Part shown: positions 1 to 8,654 of the stretch, piece after piece
Layout of the letters: every line of letters begins with the position of its first letter
How positions within the stretch are numbered: position 1 is the first letter of the stretch
Assembly (NCBI RefSeq): GCF_000383915.1
Contig: NZ_KB912942.1
Span: forward strand, 8,450,470 to 8,514,469
DNA: 64,000 nt
Reading direction: 5' to 3'
Source: Amycolatopsis benzoatilytica AK 16/65
GTDB taxonomy: Bacteria > Actinomycetota > Actinomycetes > Mycobacteriales > Pseudonocardiaceae
The notes under the pieces: generated by a model
What the model was told of the DNA's origin: nothing
The model's database searches: none
What the model saw: the letters and a program-made list of their open reading frames with translations, nothing else
Made by a program: the position numbers and the translations under genes

Positions 1-543
1 CACTTCGCGGATCGTTTCGTTGAACTGCCGGATGCTGGAAAACCCGGCCGCGAACGCGACATCGGTGAGCGGCAGCTGCGACATCTCGATCAACAGCCGC
101 GCCGAATGGGCCCGGTGCGCGCGGGCCAGCCGGATCGGTCCGGCGCCGAGTTCGGCGGTCAGAACACGGCCCAGCTGACGTTCCGAGTAGCCCAGTCGGC
201 TCGCCAGACCGGGCACGCCTTCGCGCTCGACCAGGCCGTCCGAAATCAGTCGCATGGCGCGCGACGCCAGGTCGGCGCGCACGTTCCAATCCGGCGATCC
301 GGGCACGGCATCTGGCAGGCAGCGGCGGCACGCGCGGTAGCCGCTGGCCTGCGCCGCCGCGGACGTCGGGTAGAAGCGGACGTTCTGCGCCTTCGGCGTC
401 AGCGCCGGGCAGGACGGGCGGCAGTAAATGCCCGTGGTGCGCACCGCCATGATGAACTGGCCGTCGAACCGCTGGTCGCGAGCGGTCACCGCGCGGTAGC
501 AGCGCTCCGTGTCGCGCCAGATCGGCAGGGTCGAGGTAGCCAT
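1..543 (-). CDS. alkA: Ada/AlkA-type DNA alkylation repair protein, N-terminal part (runs off left edge)
   Basis: The visible 181 codons start at ATG 543 and run out of the window at base 1. Cys41 and Cys45 (GIYCRPSC) and Cys72 and Cys75 (YRACRRC) form the Ada zinc site; in Ada the first Cys takes methyl groups from phosphotriesters in DNA. An AraC-type helix-turn-helix follows ([15 protein letters not shown], then [15 protein letters not shown]). The linker wording [13 protein letters not shown] is usual in actinobacterial Ada-AlkA fusions, so the missing C-terminal part is probably a 3-methyladenine glycosylase; an Ada methyltransferase is the alternative. It is divergent from ychF. Domain identity is clear; the AlkA call is inference because the catalytic domain lies outside the window. 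Confidence 0.82.
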   Translation of the reverse strand, partial: MATSTLPIWRDTERCYRAVTARDQRFDGQFIMAVRTTGIYCRPSCPALTPKAQNVRFYPTSAAAQASGYRACRRCLPDAVPGSPDWNVRADLASRAMRLISDGLVEREGVPGLASRLGYSERQLGRVLTAELGAGPIRLARAHRAHSARLLIEMSQLPLTDVAFAAGFSSIRQFNETIREV

Positions 544-657
544 ACGGTCGATGATGCCAGCAGGTGAGAGACCCGACTGGCGGAAATCCGACACCACGCT
601 GCCGGTTCGCTCACCAGGGCGGAGCCGACCTCCGCGCGGCACGTAGACTCAACGGCC

Positions 658-1740
<1,083 letters not shown>

Positions 1741-1756
1741 CGGCAGGCCGCTGAAC

Positions 1757-1800
1757 CCGACCGGGCGATGCCCTCAGGGGCACCTCCCGGTCGGTGTTTC
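1757..1800 (+). terminator. Intrinsic terminator after ychF
   Basis: CCGACCGGG (1757-1765) pairs with CCCGGTCGG (1786-1794), with an inner TGCCC/GGGCA stem and a short T-rich tail. It begins 17 nt after the ychF stop. Confidence 0.8.
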
Positions 1801-1898
1801 GACAGAGGGTCGACGATGACGGCGGGCGTTGAACACCACGCCCAGCGACCATCGGAACAGGTTTCGGATCAGCTAGTCCGCTTGGTATCACGGATGGC

Positions 1899-2101
1899 AT
1901 GGCAATGACGTCGAGGCTGCGCGAGGAGCAAGAACGTGCGCTGGCCAGGCTCGCGGAGGGCTCGGCGTCAGCAAGCAGGAGCCCGTGGTGCGAGCGATCA
2001 CTGAGGCGGTCGCGCGCACGGTCCGAGACGACTGGGTGCGTGCGCTGTCGGCCGAAGGCCGCTCGCGCTACGGCGCGCTCCTGGACCGCCTGGCCCAGTG
2101 A
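1899..2101 (+). pseudogene. Frameshifted antitoxin of a Doc-type toxin-antitoxin pair
   Basis: From ATG 1899 the frame reads MAMTSRLREEQERALARLAE, then loses frame near 1957-1962; two bases on, the frame reads LGVSKQEPVVRAITEAVARTV and continues to ...RYGALLDRLAQ and a TGA at 2099-2101. Joined, these make a normal ~67-residue ribbon-helix-helix-like antitoxin of the type that precedes Doc toxins in actinobacteria. A single missing base in the GCGGAGGG-CTCGGC stretch would explain it. The following toxin start overlaps the stop as GTGA, the usual coupling in such modules. Because the toxin is also destroyed, real decay is more likely than a sequencing error. Family assignment is by pattern, not by search. 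Confidence 0.66.
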
Positions 2102-2166
2102 ACCTCGAATACCTCGCGCCGGACGATTTGCTGACGCTGGCCACCGAACCCGGCGTGCAGCAGTAG
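2098..2166 (+). pseudogene. Truncated Doc (Fic-fold) toxin remnant
   Basis: GTG 2098 overlaps the antitoxin stop and opens a 22-codon frame reading VNLEYLAPDDLLTLA, the typical first strand and helix of death-on-curing (Doc) toxins, which start with a YLTPEDLL-like motif. The frame then ends after TEPGVQQ at TAG 2164-2166. Nothing of the catalytic HxFxxGNKR motif is found downstream in any frame before the next genes, so most of the toxin (about 100 residues) has been deleted. Confidence 0.6.
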
Positions 2167-2257
2167 CGATCCGCTGGTGATGCCCCGGTGCGTATCGCTG
2201 GCTTCGGGACCGTCTGGTCCGGGTTTGCCGGACCGTTCCCGCTGTCCCGACCGACGG

Positions 2258-2365
2258 TCAGCCGAACAGCCCCAGCACGATCATCGCGGCGAGGACGAAA
2301 GCGGTCGCGAACACCGAGACCCACGCGCGCTGTGCGGCGGTGAGCTGGGCAGACGTGCTGTTCAT
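2258..2365 (-). CDS. 35-residue single-span membrane protein
   Basis: ATG 2365 is preceded by an AGGA Shine-Dalgarno about 9 nt upstream. The product has a polar N-terminus (MNSTSAQLTAAQRAW) and one hydrophobic segment from about residue 16 to 34 (VSVFATAFVLAAMIVLGLFG). No function is recognised. It lies 64 nt downstream of another tiny membrane protein on the same strand, and a hairpin (GGTCCGG/CCGGACC, 2216-2234) lies just beyond its stop. The two may form a mini-operon. I cannot exclude that it is an untranslated open frame, but the ribosome site and clean transmembrane pattern argue for a gene. Confidence 0.5.
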   Translation of the reverse strand: MNSTSAQLTAAQRAWVSVFATAFVLAAMIVLGLFG

Positions 2366-2429
2366 GGCGAGTCCTAGCGGGGCGAGTGCCGATGATTCCG
2401 CTGGGATAGCGCCTTGATCTAGCCTGCTG

Positions 2430-2543
2430 TTACCGCTTGTGATCGAGATCACGACGGGTGCGTGCGGTGTGCCAGAGCACCCCGCCCGCGGCGGCCACCA
2501 TCAGAGCGAACGAACCCATTCCCACCACGAGTGCCTGCATCAT
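2430..2543 (-). CDS. 37-residue single-span membrane protein
   Basis: Tandem ATGs at 2543 and 2540 follow a GGAGCCAGG ribosome site. The product begins MMQALVVGMGSFALMVAAAG, a hydrophobic segment, and ends in a positively charged tail (HTARTRRDLDHKR), which would place the C-terminus in the cytoplasm. It sits between the pterin dehydratase gene upstream and the 35-residue membrane protein downstream, all on the minus strand. No family is recognised. Both this frame and its neighbour are shorter than most automatic callers accept. Confidence 0.5.
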   Translation of the reverse strand: MMQALVVGMGSFALMVAAAGGVLWHTARTRRDLDHKR

Positions 2544-2624
2544 CCTGGCTCCTTTCTCACGTCCTGGTGGGGAGACGCGCGGGCCGGAGCTCGGTTATGC
2601 CGTCGTGGCGGACATCACGCCTGG

Positions 2625-2915
2625 TCAGCGCGTTGTGAGCACCTCGTCGATCTGCCGGGCGAGCGCGAAGTCGCGGTCGGTCAAGCCGCCCAGGTAATGG
2701 GTGCTGAGCCGGAAGGTGAGGGTCCGCCAGCGGATGTCGATGTCCGGGTGGTGGTCGGCCGCCTCGGCCAGCTCGGCCACCCGGTCGACCGCCTCGATCG
2801 CGGCCGGGAAGGACGGCAGTTCGACCGTCCGCACTATGTTGTCGCCTTCGCGCCGCCACTCCGGGACGGTGCCGAGAGCCTGGTCCACCGCCGAGTCGCT
2901 CAATAGCTGAGTCAT
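2625..2915 (-). CDS. 4a-hydroxytetrahydrobiopterin dehydratase (pterin-4a-carbinolamine dehydratase)
   Basis: A 96-residue protein of the PCD/DCoH family, which dehydrates 4a-hydroxytetrahydrobiopterin after aromatic amino acid hydroxylation; actinobacterial copies often lack a known hydroxylase partner and may serve another pterin. The signature is AEAADHHPDIDIRWRTLTF (residues about 50-68), containing the [EDKH]x3Hx6-8[WY] catalytic motif with the HH pair, followed by THYLGGLTDRDFALA. ATG 2915 gives the usual family start (MTQLLSD); an in-frame ATG about 30 nt upstream would add a poorly conserved tail. It is divergent from the thiamine operon. Confidence 0.9.
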   Translation of the reverse strand: MTQLLSDSAVDQALGTVPEWRREGDNIVRTVELPSFPAAIEAVDRVAELAEAADHHPDIDIRWRTLTFRLSTHYLGGLTDRDFALARQIDEVLTTR

Positions 2916-2948
2916 CACTCCATGGTGTCGGCTACGCTGCGGCATTGC

Positions 2949-3038
2949 CACGGGAGTCCGGTACGCCGGGCTGAGAGGCGGGCGTGCCAGGCCCGCGACC
3001 GTTCGCACCTGGATCCGGATCATGCCGGCGCAGGGAGG
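2949..3038 (+). promoter_or_regulatory. TPP riboswitch (THI element) upstream of thiB
   Basis: The aptamer carries the conserved blocks in order: CGGGAGTCCGG, GGGCTGAGAGGCGGG (the pyrimidine-binding CUGAGA loop), a short variable P3 arm, GCGACCGTTCGCACCTGGATC, then CGGATCATGCCGGCGCAGGGA. The spacing fits the TPP family. Downstream, CCCTCC (3045-3050) can pair either with GGGAGG in the 3' edge of the aptamer (3033-3038) or with the thiB Shine-Dalgarno GGAGGG (3067-3072). This suggests control of translation: bound TPP keeps GGGAGG in the aptamer and frees CCCTCC to hide the ribosome site. The aptamer is certain; the switch mechanism is inferred from pairing. Confidence 0.92.
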
Positions 3039-3077
3039 CCTTTGCCCTCCCACCCGGCGTAGTGCAGGAGGGTAAGA

Positions 3078-4145
3078 ATGATGCCGCGGACCGTCCGCAC
3101 GGTGCTGGGACTCGCCACGGTCTCGGTGCTCGCCAGCGCCTGCTCGCTGTCCAGCAGCGACCAGGGCGGATCGGCGGGTTCCGACCAGCAGACCCCGACC
3201 GTCACGCTGGTCACGCACGACTCGTTCGCCGCCCCGCAGGACGTGCTCGACGCCTTCCAGCGCCAGTCTGGGATCAAGCTCAAGATTCTCAAGTCCGGCG
3301 ACGCCGGCGCGCTCACCAACAAACTCGTGCTCACCAAGGGCAACCCGATCGGCGACGTCGCGTACGGCGTCGACAACACGTTCGCGTCGCGCGCGCTCAG
3401 CGAGGGCGTCTTTCAGCCGTACACGAGCCCGGAGGCCGACCGCGGCCCGCAGCGCTACTCCGTCGATCCGCAGCACCGGCTGGCGGCGGTCGACGTCGGC
3501 GACGTGTGCGTGAACATCGACACCGGCTACTTCGCGAGCAAGGGCTTGCCCGAGCCCAAGTCCTACGACGACCTCGCCGACCCCAAGTACAAGGACCTGA
3601 CGGTCGCGGAAAGCCCGGCCACCGCGTCGCCTGGGCTGGCTTTCCTGCTCGGCACGGTCGCGAAGTACGGCGAGAACGGCTGGCCGGACTACTGGAAGCG
3701 GCTGAAGGACAACGGGCTCAAGACGGTCAGCGGTTGGGAAGAGGCTTACACCAAGGACTTCTCCGGCTCGTCCGGCAAGGGTCCGCGGCCGATCGTCATT
3801 TCCTACGCCTCCTCGCCCGCGGCGGAGGTCGGCGACGACGGCAAGCCGCGCACGAAGGCGCTGCTCGACACCTGTTTCCGGCAGGTCGAGTACGCGGGCG
3901 TGCTGACCAACAGCAAGCAGGTGCCGCAGGCGCAGAAGGTGGTCGACTTCCTGCTGTCGCAGCAGTTCCAGACCACTGTCCCAGGGAACATGTACGTGTA
4001 CCCGGCGCGTCAGGGCGTCGACCTGCCCGCCGGCTGGGCTACTGCGGCGCCGCTGCCGCAGAACCCGGCCACCCTGCCCGCGGACAAGGTGCAGGCCGGT
4101 CGTGAGAAGTGGATCGGGGAATGGCGCTCGCTCATGGGCGCGTGA
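3078..4145 (+). CDS. thiB: Thiamine ABC transporter, substrate-binding lipoprotein
   Basis: A 355-residue extracytoplasmic binding protein anchored as a lipoprotein: the signal peptide ends in the lipobox LASAC with Cys22. The mature part begins TVTLVTHDSFAAPQDVLDAF and includes VAYGVDN and ISYASSPAAEV, the pattern of ThiB-type iron/thiamine/polyamine binding proteins. Two ATGs (3078, 3081) follow a strong AGGAGGG ribosome site. It is the first gene of a three-gene operon with overlapping stops and starts, downstream of a TPP riboswitch, so the substrate is thiamine, its phosphates or a close precursor. Expression should fall when TPP is plentiful. Confidence 0.93.
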   Translation: MMPRTVRTVLGLATVSVLASACSLSSSDQGGSAGSDQQTPTVTLVTHDSFAAPQDVLDAFQRQSGIKLKILKSGDAGALTNKLVLTKGNPIGDVAYGVDNTFASRALSEGVFQPYTSPEADRGPQRYSVDPQHRLAAVDVGDVCVNIDTGYFASKGLPEPKSYDDLADPKYKDLTVAESPATASPGLAFLLGTVAKYGENGWPDYWKRLKDNGLKTVSGWEEAYTKDFSGSSGKGPRPIVISYASSPAAEVGDDGKPRTKALLDTCFRQVEYAGVLTNSKQVPQAQKVVDFLLSQQFQTTVPGNMYVYPARQGVDLPAGWATAAPLPQNPATLPADKVQAGREKWIGEWRSLMGA

Positions 4146-5758
4146 TCTCCGCGCGCACCATCGGGCTCACGCTGCTCGGCTTGGCGCCGGTCGCGTTCCT
4201 GGTGGTGTTCTTCGCTTGGCCGGTGGTCGCGATCGTCGGCCGCGGCTTTTCGGCCGGCGGAGCAGACACTGTGCTCGGCGACCCGCGGACCTGGCGGCTC
4301 GCCGGGTTCACGCTGGTCAGCGCTGGCGCGTCGACAATGGTCGCGGTGCTCGCCGGGCTGCCGGTGGCGTACCTGCTGGCCCGGGTCCGGCTGCCGGGCG
4401 TCGGGTTGGCGCGCACCATCGTACTGGTCCCGTTCGTGCTGCCGACCGTGGTGGTCGGGCTGGCTTTCCGCGCGATCTGGCCGGACGGCGGCGTGCTGCC
4501 GCTGGTGCTGGCCAACGCGTTCTTCAACGTCGCGGTCGTCGCGCGGACCGTGGCCGGTCTGTGGGCGCATCTCGACCCGCGCGCGGCGGAAGCGGCGCGT
4601 GCGCTCGGAGCTTCGCCGTGGCGAGCGTTTCGTTCGGTGACGCTGCCTTCGCTCGCCCCGGCGGTCGCGTCCGCGGCGGCGGTGGTGTTTCTTTTCTGCG
4701 CGACCAGCTTCGGCGTGGTGCTGATCCTCGGTGGCGGCAACTACCGCACCCTGGAGACCGAGATCTACCTGCGGACGGTCGATCTGCTGGACCTGTCCGG
4801 GGCGTCCGCGTTGTCGCTGATCCAGTTCGCCGCCGTGGTCGCCACGCTGGTGATCGGCGCGGTGGCCCGCCGGAAGCGGGAGAACGCGGTCAAGCTGAAG
4901 TCGGCGCGGGTCACCGCGCGCCGGCCGCGCGGCGGCGAGTGGTGGATGGTCGGCGCCGCGGTCACCGTGATCGGCCTTCTGATCGCGCCGATCGTCGCGC
5001 TGCTGGCCGAGTCGGTGTCCGCTTCGGACGGCTGGAGCCTTGCCGGGTACCGCGCGCTGAACACCACCGGAGAGAACGACTCGCTGCAGATATCCGGCTG
5101 GCTGGCGGCGAAGAACTCGCTGGCCGCGGCCACCGACGCGACGTTGCTGGCGATGGCGGTCGGGGTGGTCGCCAGCGTCGTGCTCGTGGCGCTGCGCCGT
5201 TCGCCGGGCAGGTTTGCCCGGGGGATGGGCGAGACGATGGACGTCGCGCTGATGCTGCCGCTCGGCGTGTCCGCGGTGACCGTCGGGTTCGGTTATCTGG
5301 TGACGCTCGACGCGCTGCCCGGCGATCTGCGCACCTCGCCGCTGCTGGTGCCGTTCGCCCAGGCGCTGGTCATCATCCCTCTGGTGGTGCGGATGATCCT
5401 GCCGGTGTTGCGCGCGGTCGACATCCGGCTGCGCCAGGCCGCCGCGACGCTCGGCGCGAGCCCGGCGCGGGTGTGGCGGGAGATCGACTTCCCGCTGGTC
5501 GCGAGATCAGTGGTGGCCGCCGCGGGCTTCGGCTACGTGGTCGCGCTCGGCGAGTTCGGCGCGACCAGTTTCCTCGCCCGGCCGGACGCGCCGACGCTGC
5601 CGGTCGCGGTCGCGACGCTGATCAGCCGGCCAGGGCAGCTGAACAATCAGATGGCGTACGCCGCGTGCGCCCTGCTCATGGTGGTGACGGTGGCGGCGGT
5701 CGCGCTGATCGACCGGTTCGGCTCGGTTCGCGGACGCAACACGGTCGGGGAGTTCTGA
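4142..5758 (+). CDS. thiP: Thiamine ABC transporter, fused permease
   Basis: A large inner-membrane permease with two homologous halves of about six spans each. Each half ends in an EAA-type loop that contacts the ATPase: EAARALGASPWRAFRSVTLP in the first and RQAAATLGASPARVWREIDFP in the second. GTG 4142 is preferred because it overlaps the thiB stop as GTGA and gives a short start before the first span; ATG 4121 and GTG 4109 are in-frame alternatives that lie inside thiB. The length (538 residues) is typical of fused ThiP-like permeases. It works with the neighbouring binding protein and ATPase to import thiamine. Confidence 0.9.
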   Translation: MISARTIGLTLLGLAPVAFLVVFFAWPVVAIVGRGFSAGGADTVLGDPRTWRLAGFTLVSAGASTMVAVLAGLPVAYLLARVRLPGVGLARTIVLVPFVLPTVVVGLAFRAIWPDGGVLPLVLANAFFNVAVVARTVAGLWAHLDPRAAEAARALGASPWRAFRSVTLPSLAPAVASAAAVVFLFCATSFGVVLILGGGNYRTLETEIYLRTVDLLDLSGASALSLIQFAAVVATLVIGAVARRKRENAVKLKSARVTARRPRGGEWWMVGAAVTVIGLLIAPIVALLAESVSASDGWSLAGYRALNTTGENDSLQISGWLAAKNSLAAATDATLLAMAVGVVASVVLVALRRSPGRFARGMGETMDVALMLPLGVSAVTVGFGYLVTLDALPGDLRTSPLLVPFAQALVIIPLVVRMILPVLRAVDIRLRQAAATLGASPARVWREIDFPLVARSVVAAAGFGYVVALGEFGATSFLARPDAPTLPVAVATLISRPGQLNNQMAYAACALLMVVTVAAVALIDRFGSVRGRNTVGEF

Positions 5759-6765
5759 TGGCGCTGACCGTACGGGACTTGACTGTCCACTATGGATCCT
5801 TCGCGGCGGTCCGCGACGCTCGCCTGGACATCGCCGACGGCGAGGTGCTCGCGCTGCTGGGTCCGTCCGGCTCGGGCAAGTCGACGTTGCTGCGCGCGAT
5901 CACCGGGCTGGAGCCAGTGTCGTCCGGTTCGGTATCGTGGGACGGCGAGGATCTCGCCGACGTGCCGGTGCACAAGCGCGAATTCGGCTTGGTGTTTCAA
6001 GACGGGCAGCTGTTCCCGCACCGGGATGTCGCCGCGAACATCGCGTTCGGCCTGCGGATGCACGGCATCCCGCGGGCGCGGCACGCGGCACGGGTCGAGG
6101 AGCTGCTGCACCTGGTCGGCCTGACCGGTTACGAGCGGCGCCGGGTGACGGAACTGTCCGGCGGGCAGGCGCAGCGGGTGGCGCTGGCGCGTGCACTGGC
6201 ACCGGAGCCGCGGCTGCTGTTGCTGGACGAACCGCTGTCCGGATTGGACGCGGGCTTGCGCGAGCAGCTGGCGATCGACTTGGCGGACCTGTTGCGGCGC
6301 AGCAAGATCACCGCGTTGCTGGTGACGCACGATCAGGAAGAAGCCTTCACGCTCGCAGACCGGGTGGCGGTGCTCGACGCCGGCGAGATCCGGCAAGAAG
6401 GCGCGGTCCGCGCGGTGTGGAACGAGCCGGTGGACGAGGAGGTCGCGCGCTTCCTGGGCGTCACCGCGTTCCTGGACGGCGAGGCGGAAGACGGCGTCGT
6501 GCGGACGACGCTCGGCACGGTGGAACTGTCCGGAGTGGACGATGGGCCGGTGCGGCTCGGCTTGCGCCCGCACGGTCTCAAGGCAGCCGACGAGGGCGTG
6601 TCCGGACAGGTGACTGCCGCCGTGCACCGGCGGGAGCACCTGCGGCTGGTCGTCCGATGCGGCGATGTCGCGGTGGACGCCGTCGCGCCGGCCGGGGCGG
6701 ATTTCCGGGCCGGCGATCCCGTCCGGCTGGTGCCGGACCCGGACGGGATCGCCGTGGTGGGCTGA
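5758..6765 (+). CDS. thiQ: Thiamine ABC transporter, ATP-binding protein
   Basis: A 335-residue ABC ATPase. Walker A is GPSGSGKST (about residues 38-46), the Q-loop is LVFQDGQLFPHRDV, the signature is ELSGGQAQRVALARAL, Walker B is LLLLDEPLSGLD, and the switch His is in LLVTHDQEEAF. A C-terminal extension after about residue 235 resembles the regulatory TOBE-type domain of the FbpC/PotA group, longer than enterobacterial ThiQ. ATG 5758 overlaps the thiP stop (TGATG). It energises the ThiB-ThiP importer at the inner face of the membrane. Confidence 0.92.
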   Translation: MALTVRDLTVHYGSFAAVRDARLDIADGEVLALLGPSGSGKSTLLRAITGLEPVSSGSVSWDGEDLADVPVHKREFGLVFQDGQLFPHRDVAANIAFGLRMHGIPRARHAARVEELLHLVGLTGYERRRVTELSGGQAQRVALARALAPEPRLLLLDEPLSGLDAGLREQLAIDLADLLRRSKITALLVTHDQEEAFTLADRVAVLDAGEIRQEGAVRAVWNEPVDEEVARFLGVTAFLDGEAEDGVVRTTLGTVELSGVDDGPVRLGLRPHGLKAADEGVSGQVTAAVHRREHLRLVVRCGDVAVDAVAPAGADFRAGDPVRLVPDPDGIAVVG

Positions 6766-6774
6766 ACCCCCAGG

Positions 6775-7653
6775 TCAGCCGTCCCGGGTGACCAGGCGCG
6801 CGTAGGCCAGCGAAAGCCCGACCACGATGTAGCAGGCCGCGCGGATCGCGCCTTCGCCGAGCATCGTCGTGGACATCGGGTCCTGCAGGACGTCGGCGGG
6901 CGCCAGCGTCCAGTTCTGCGTGAGCAGGAACGGGTGCAGCCACTTCAGCGAGTCCAGGAAGCCGAGGATGGTGAACACGATGTTCCCGGCCAGCACCGAC
7001 GCGACCACGAGCATCGGGTGTTCGGTCCAGCTCGACACGGCCAGCGCGACCGCGCCGACCGCCCACATCTGAAGCACGATCCAGCCGCCCGCGAGAAGGA
7101 TCCGCAGCAGCGCTTCGCCGAGCGACAACGTGGTGCCCGACAGCGTGAACAGCGAGTCCGTGCCGCCGATGATCAGTCCGGTGGTGACGCCGGTGAACGC
7201 CATCGCCAGCACGGCGACGACGGACACGGTGGCCACGCCGAACGCCTTGACCGCCAGCAACCGGCCACGGCTCACCGGCGCGACGAGCCAGCCGCGCAGC
7301 GTGCCGTGCGCGGCCTCGCCGGCGATCGCGTCCGCGCCCGCCATCGCGGATGCCAGCGGCAGCAGCAGCGTGAGCGTCATGACCATCGAGGCGATCGGCA
7401 GCACCAGCGCGTTGTTCACCGCGGACACCAGCAGCGCGGCGCCGCTGTCGGACGGCGCGTTCGAACCGACGCTTCGGTCTACCAGGGTGAGGCCGATGCC
7501 GACCACGATCGGCACCAGAGCCAGCAGCGCGAGCACGGCGAGCGTGCGCGGTCGCCGGAAGATCCAGCGCAGTTCGGCGGCGACCAGCCGGGACAGCGGC
7601 ACCGTGTCGTGACCGGTCCGGCTCACCGGAACCGAGATCGCTGCGGTCGTCAT
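6775..7653 (-). CDS. ABC-2 type transporter permease
   Basis: A 292-residue membrane protein with about six hydrophobic spans, for example LAVLALLALVPIVVGIGLTL, MVMTLTLLLPLASAMAGADA and VATVSVVAVLAMAFTGVTTG. The motif AGEAAHGTLRGWLVAPVSR before the third span is a hallmark of ABC-2 exporters. ATG 7653 overlaps the stop of the ATPase gene (ATGA), so the two are translationally coupled. The substrate cannot be read from sequence. The operon is divergent from a two-component system, which suggests control by that system, as with many peptide or antibiotic efflux modules. It converges on the thiamine operon with only 9 nt between stops. Confidence 0.88.
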   Translation of the reverse strand: MTTAAISVPVSRTGHDTVPLSRLVAAELRWIFRRPRTLAVLALLALVPIVVGIGLTLVDRSVGSNAPSDSGAALLVSAVNNALVLPIASMVMTLTLLLPLASAMAGADAIAGEAAHGTLRGWLVAPVSRGRLLAVKAFGVATVSVVAVLAMAFTGVTTGLIIGGTDSLFTLSGTTLSLGEALLRILLAGGWIVLQMWAVGAVALAVSSWTEHPMLVVASVLAGNIVFTILGFLDSLKWLHPFLLTQNWTLAPADVLQDPMSTTMLGEGAIRAACYIVVGLSLAYARLVTRDG

Positions 7654-8654
7654 GCGTCCCCCTCGGAATCGTCCCCGGTCGCCGATTCCCCTTCGGTCAG
7701 CCGGGCGAACAGGTCCTCCAGGCCAGTGCGCGCGCGAGTCGCCTCGTGCACCTCGACCCCGTCCTGCACCAGCACTTGCAGCACGCGCGGCGCGGGCGTG
7801 ACGGTGAGATCGGCGCGCACCCCGTCCGGAGTCAGCCGCGCGCCGATCCGGTTCTCCCGCAGCACTTCCACTGCCCGTTCGGCGTCCGGCGTGCGCACCA
7901 GCAGCGCGGCGTTCCCCGACTCCAGCAGGTCAGCCAGTTCCCCCTGGGCGACCACGGTGCCGGATTGCAGGACCGCGACGTGCGTGCACGTCGCTTCCAC
8001 CTCGGCGAGCAGATGCGAGGACACCACCACGGTGGTGCCCGCCGCGTGCAGATCGGCGATGATACGGCGGATCTCCCTGGTACCCGCCGGATCAAGGCCG
8101 TTCGTCGGTTCGTCGAGCACGACCATCCGGCGCGGCACCAGCAGAGCGCCGGCCAGGCCGAGCCGCTGCTTCATGCCGAGCGAATAGCCCTTGTACCGCC
8201 GGCGCGCGGCGACGGTCAGCCCGACCCGCTCCAGCGCCGCGTCCACCGCTTCGGGGATCGCCGACGAGGCCAGCCGCGGCTCGGCGGCGGCGAACCGCAG
8301 CAGGTTGTCGCGGCCGGAGAGGAACGGATGGAATCCCGGTCCCTCGACCAGCGCGCCGACGTCCGGCAGCGCGTGCGCCGACTCGTCCGGCATCTTCCGG
8401 CCGAGCAGTTCGACCTCGCCCTCGGTCGGCCGGACCAGGCCGAGCAGCATCCGGATGGTGGTCGTCTTGCCGGAGCCGTTCGGCCCGAGCATGCCGAGCA
8501 CGGAGCCTTCCGGCACGTCCAGGTCGACGTGGTCCACCGCGACCGTGCTGCGGTAGACCTTGCGCAGCCCGCGGGTGCGCGCGGCGAGCGGTACCGCCGG
8601 GGCGGGCACCTCTTCCGAGATGCCCGCCCCGGTTTCGACCGCAGTGCTCGTCAC
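7650..8654 (-). CDS. ABC transporter ATP-binding protein (drug-exporter type)
   Basis: A 334-residue ATPase of the ABC-2 exporter class (DrrA/CcmA-like). After a 30-residue Pro/Ala-rich lead, Walker A is GPNGSGKTT, the signature is YSLGMKQRLGLAGAL, Walker B is MVVLDEPTNGLDP, and the switch His is in VVVSSHLLAEVE. The LGMKQR form of the signature is characteristic of this class. GTG 8654 overlaps the stop of the upstream LolA-like gene as GTGA; this gives an N-terminus that is acceptable, and no better start is seen. It partners the downstream permease. The unusual tight coupling to an exported LolA-like protein suggests a three-part machine. Confidence 0.9.
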   Translation of the reverse strand: MTSTAVETGAGISEEVPAPAVPLAARTRGLRKVYRSTVAVDHVDLDVPEGSVLGMLGPNGSGKTTTIRMLLGLVRPTEGEVELLGRKMPDESAHALPDVGALVEGPGFHPFLSGRDNLLRFAAAEPRLASSAIPEAVDAALERVGLTVAARRRYKGYSLGMKQRLGLAGALLVPRRMVVLDEPTNGLDPAGTREIRRIIADLHAAGTTVVVSSHLLAEVEATCTHVAVLQSGTVVAQGELADLLESGNAALLVRTPDAERAVEVLRENRIGARLTPDGVRADLTVTPAPRVLQVLVQDGVEVHEATRARTGLEDLFARLTEGESATGDDSEGDA

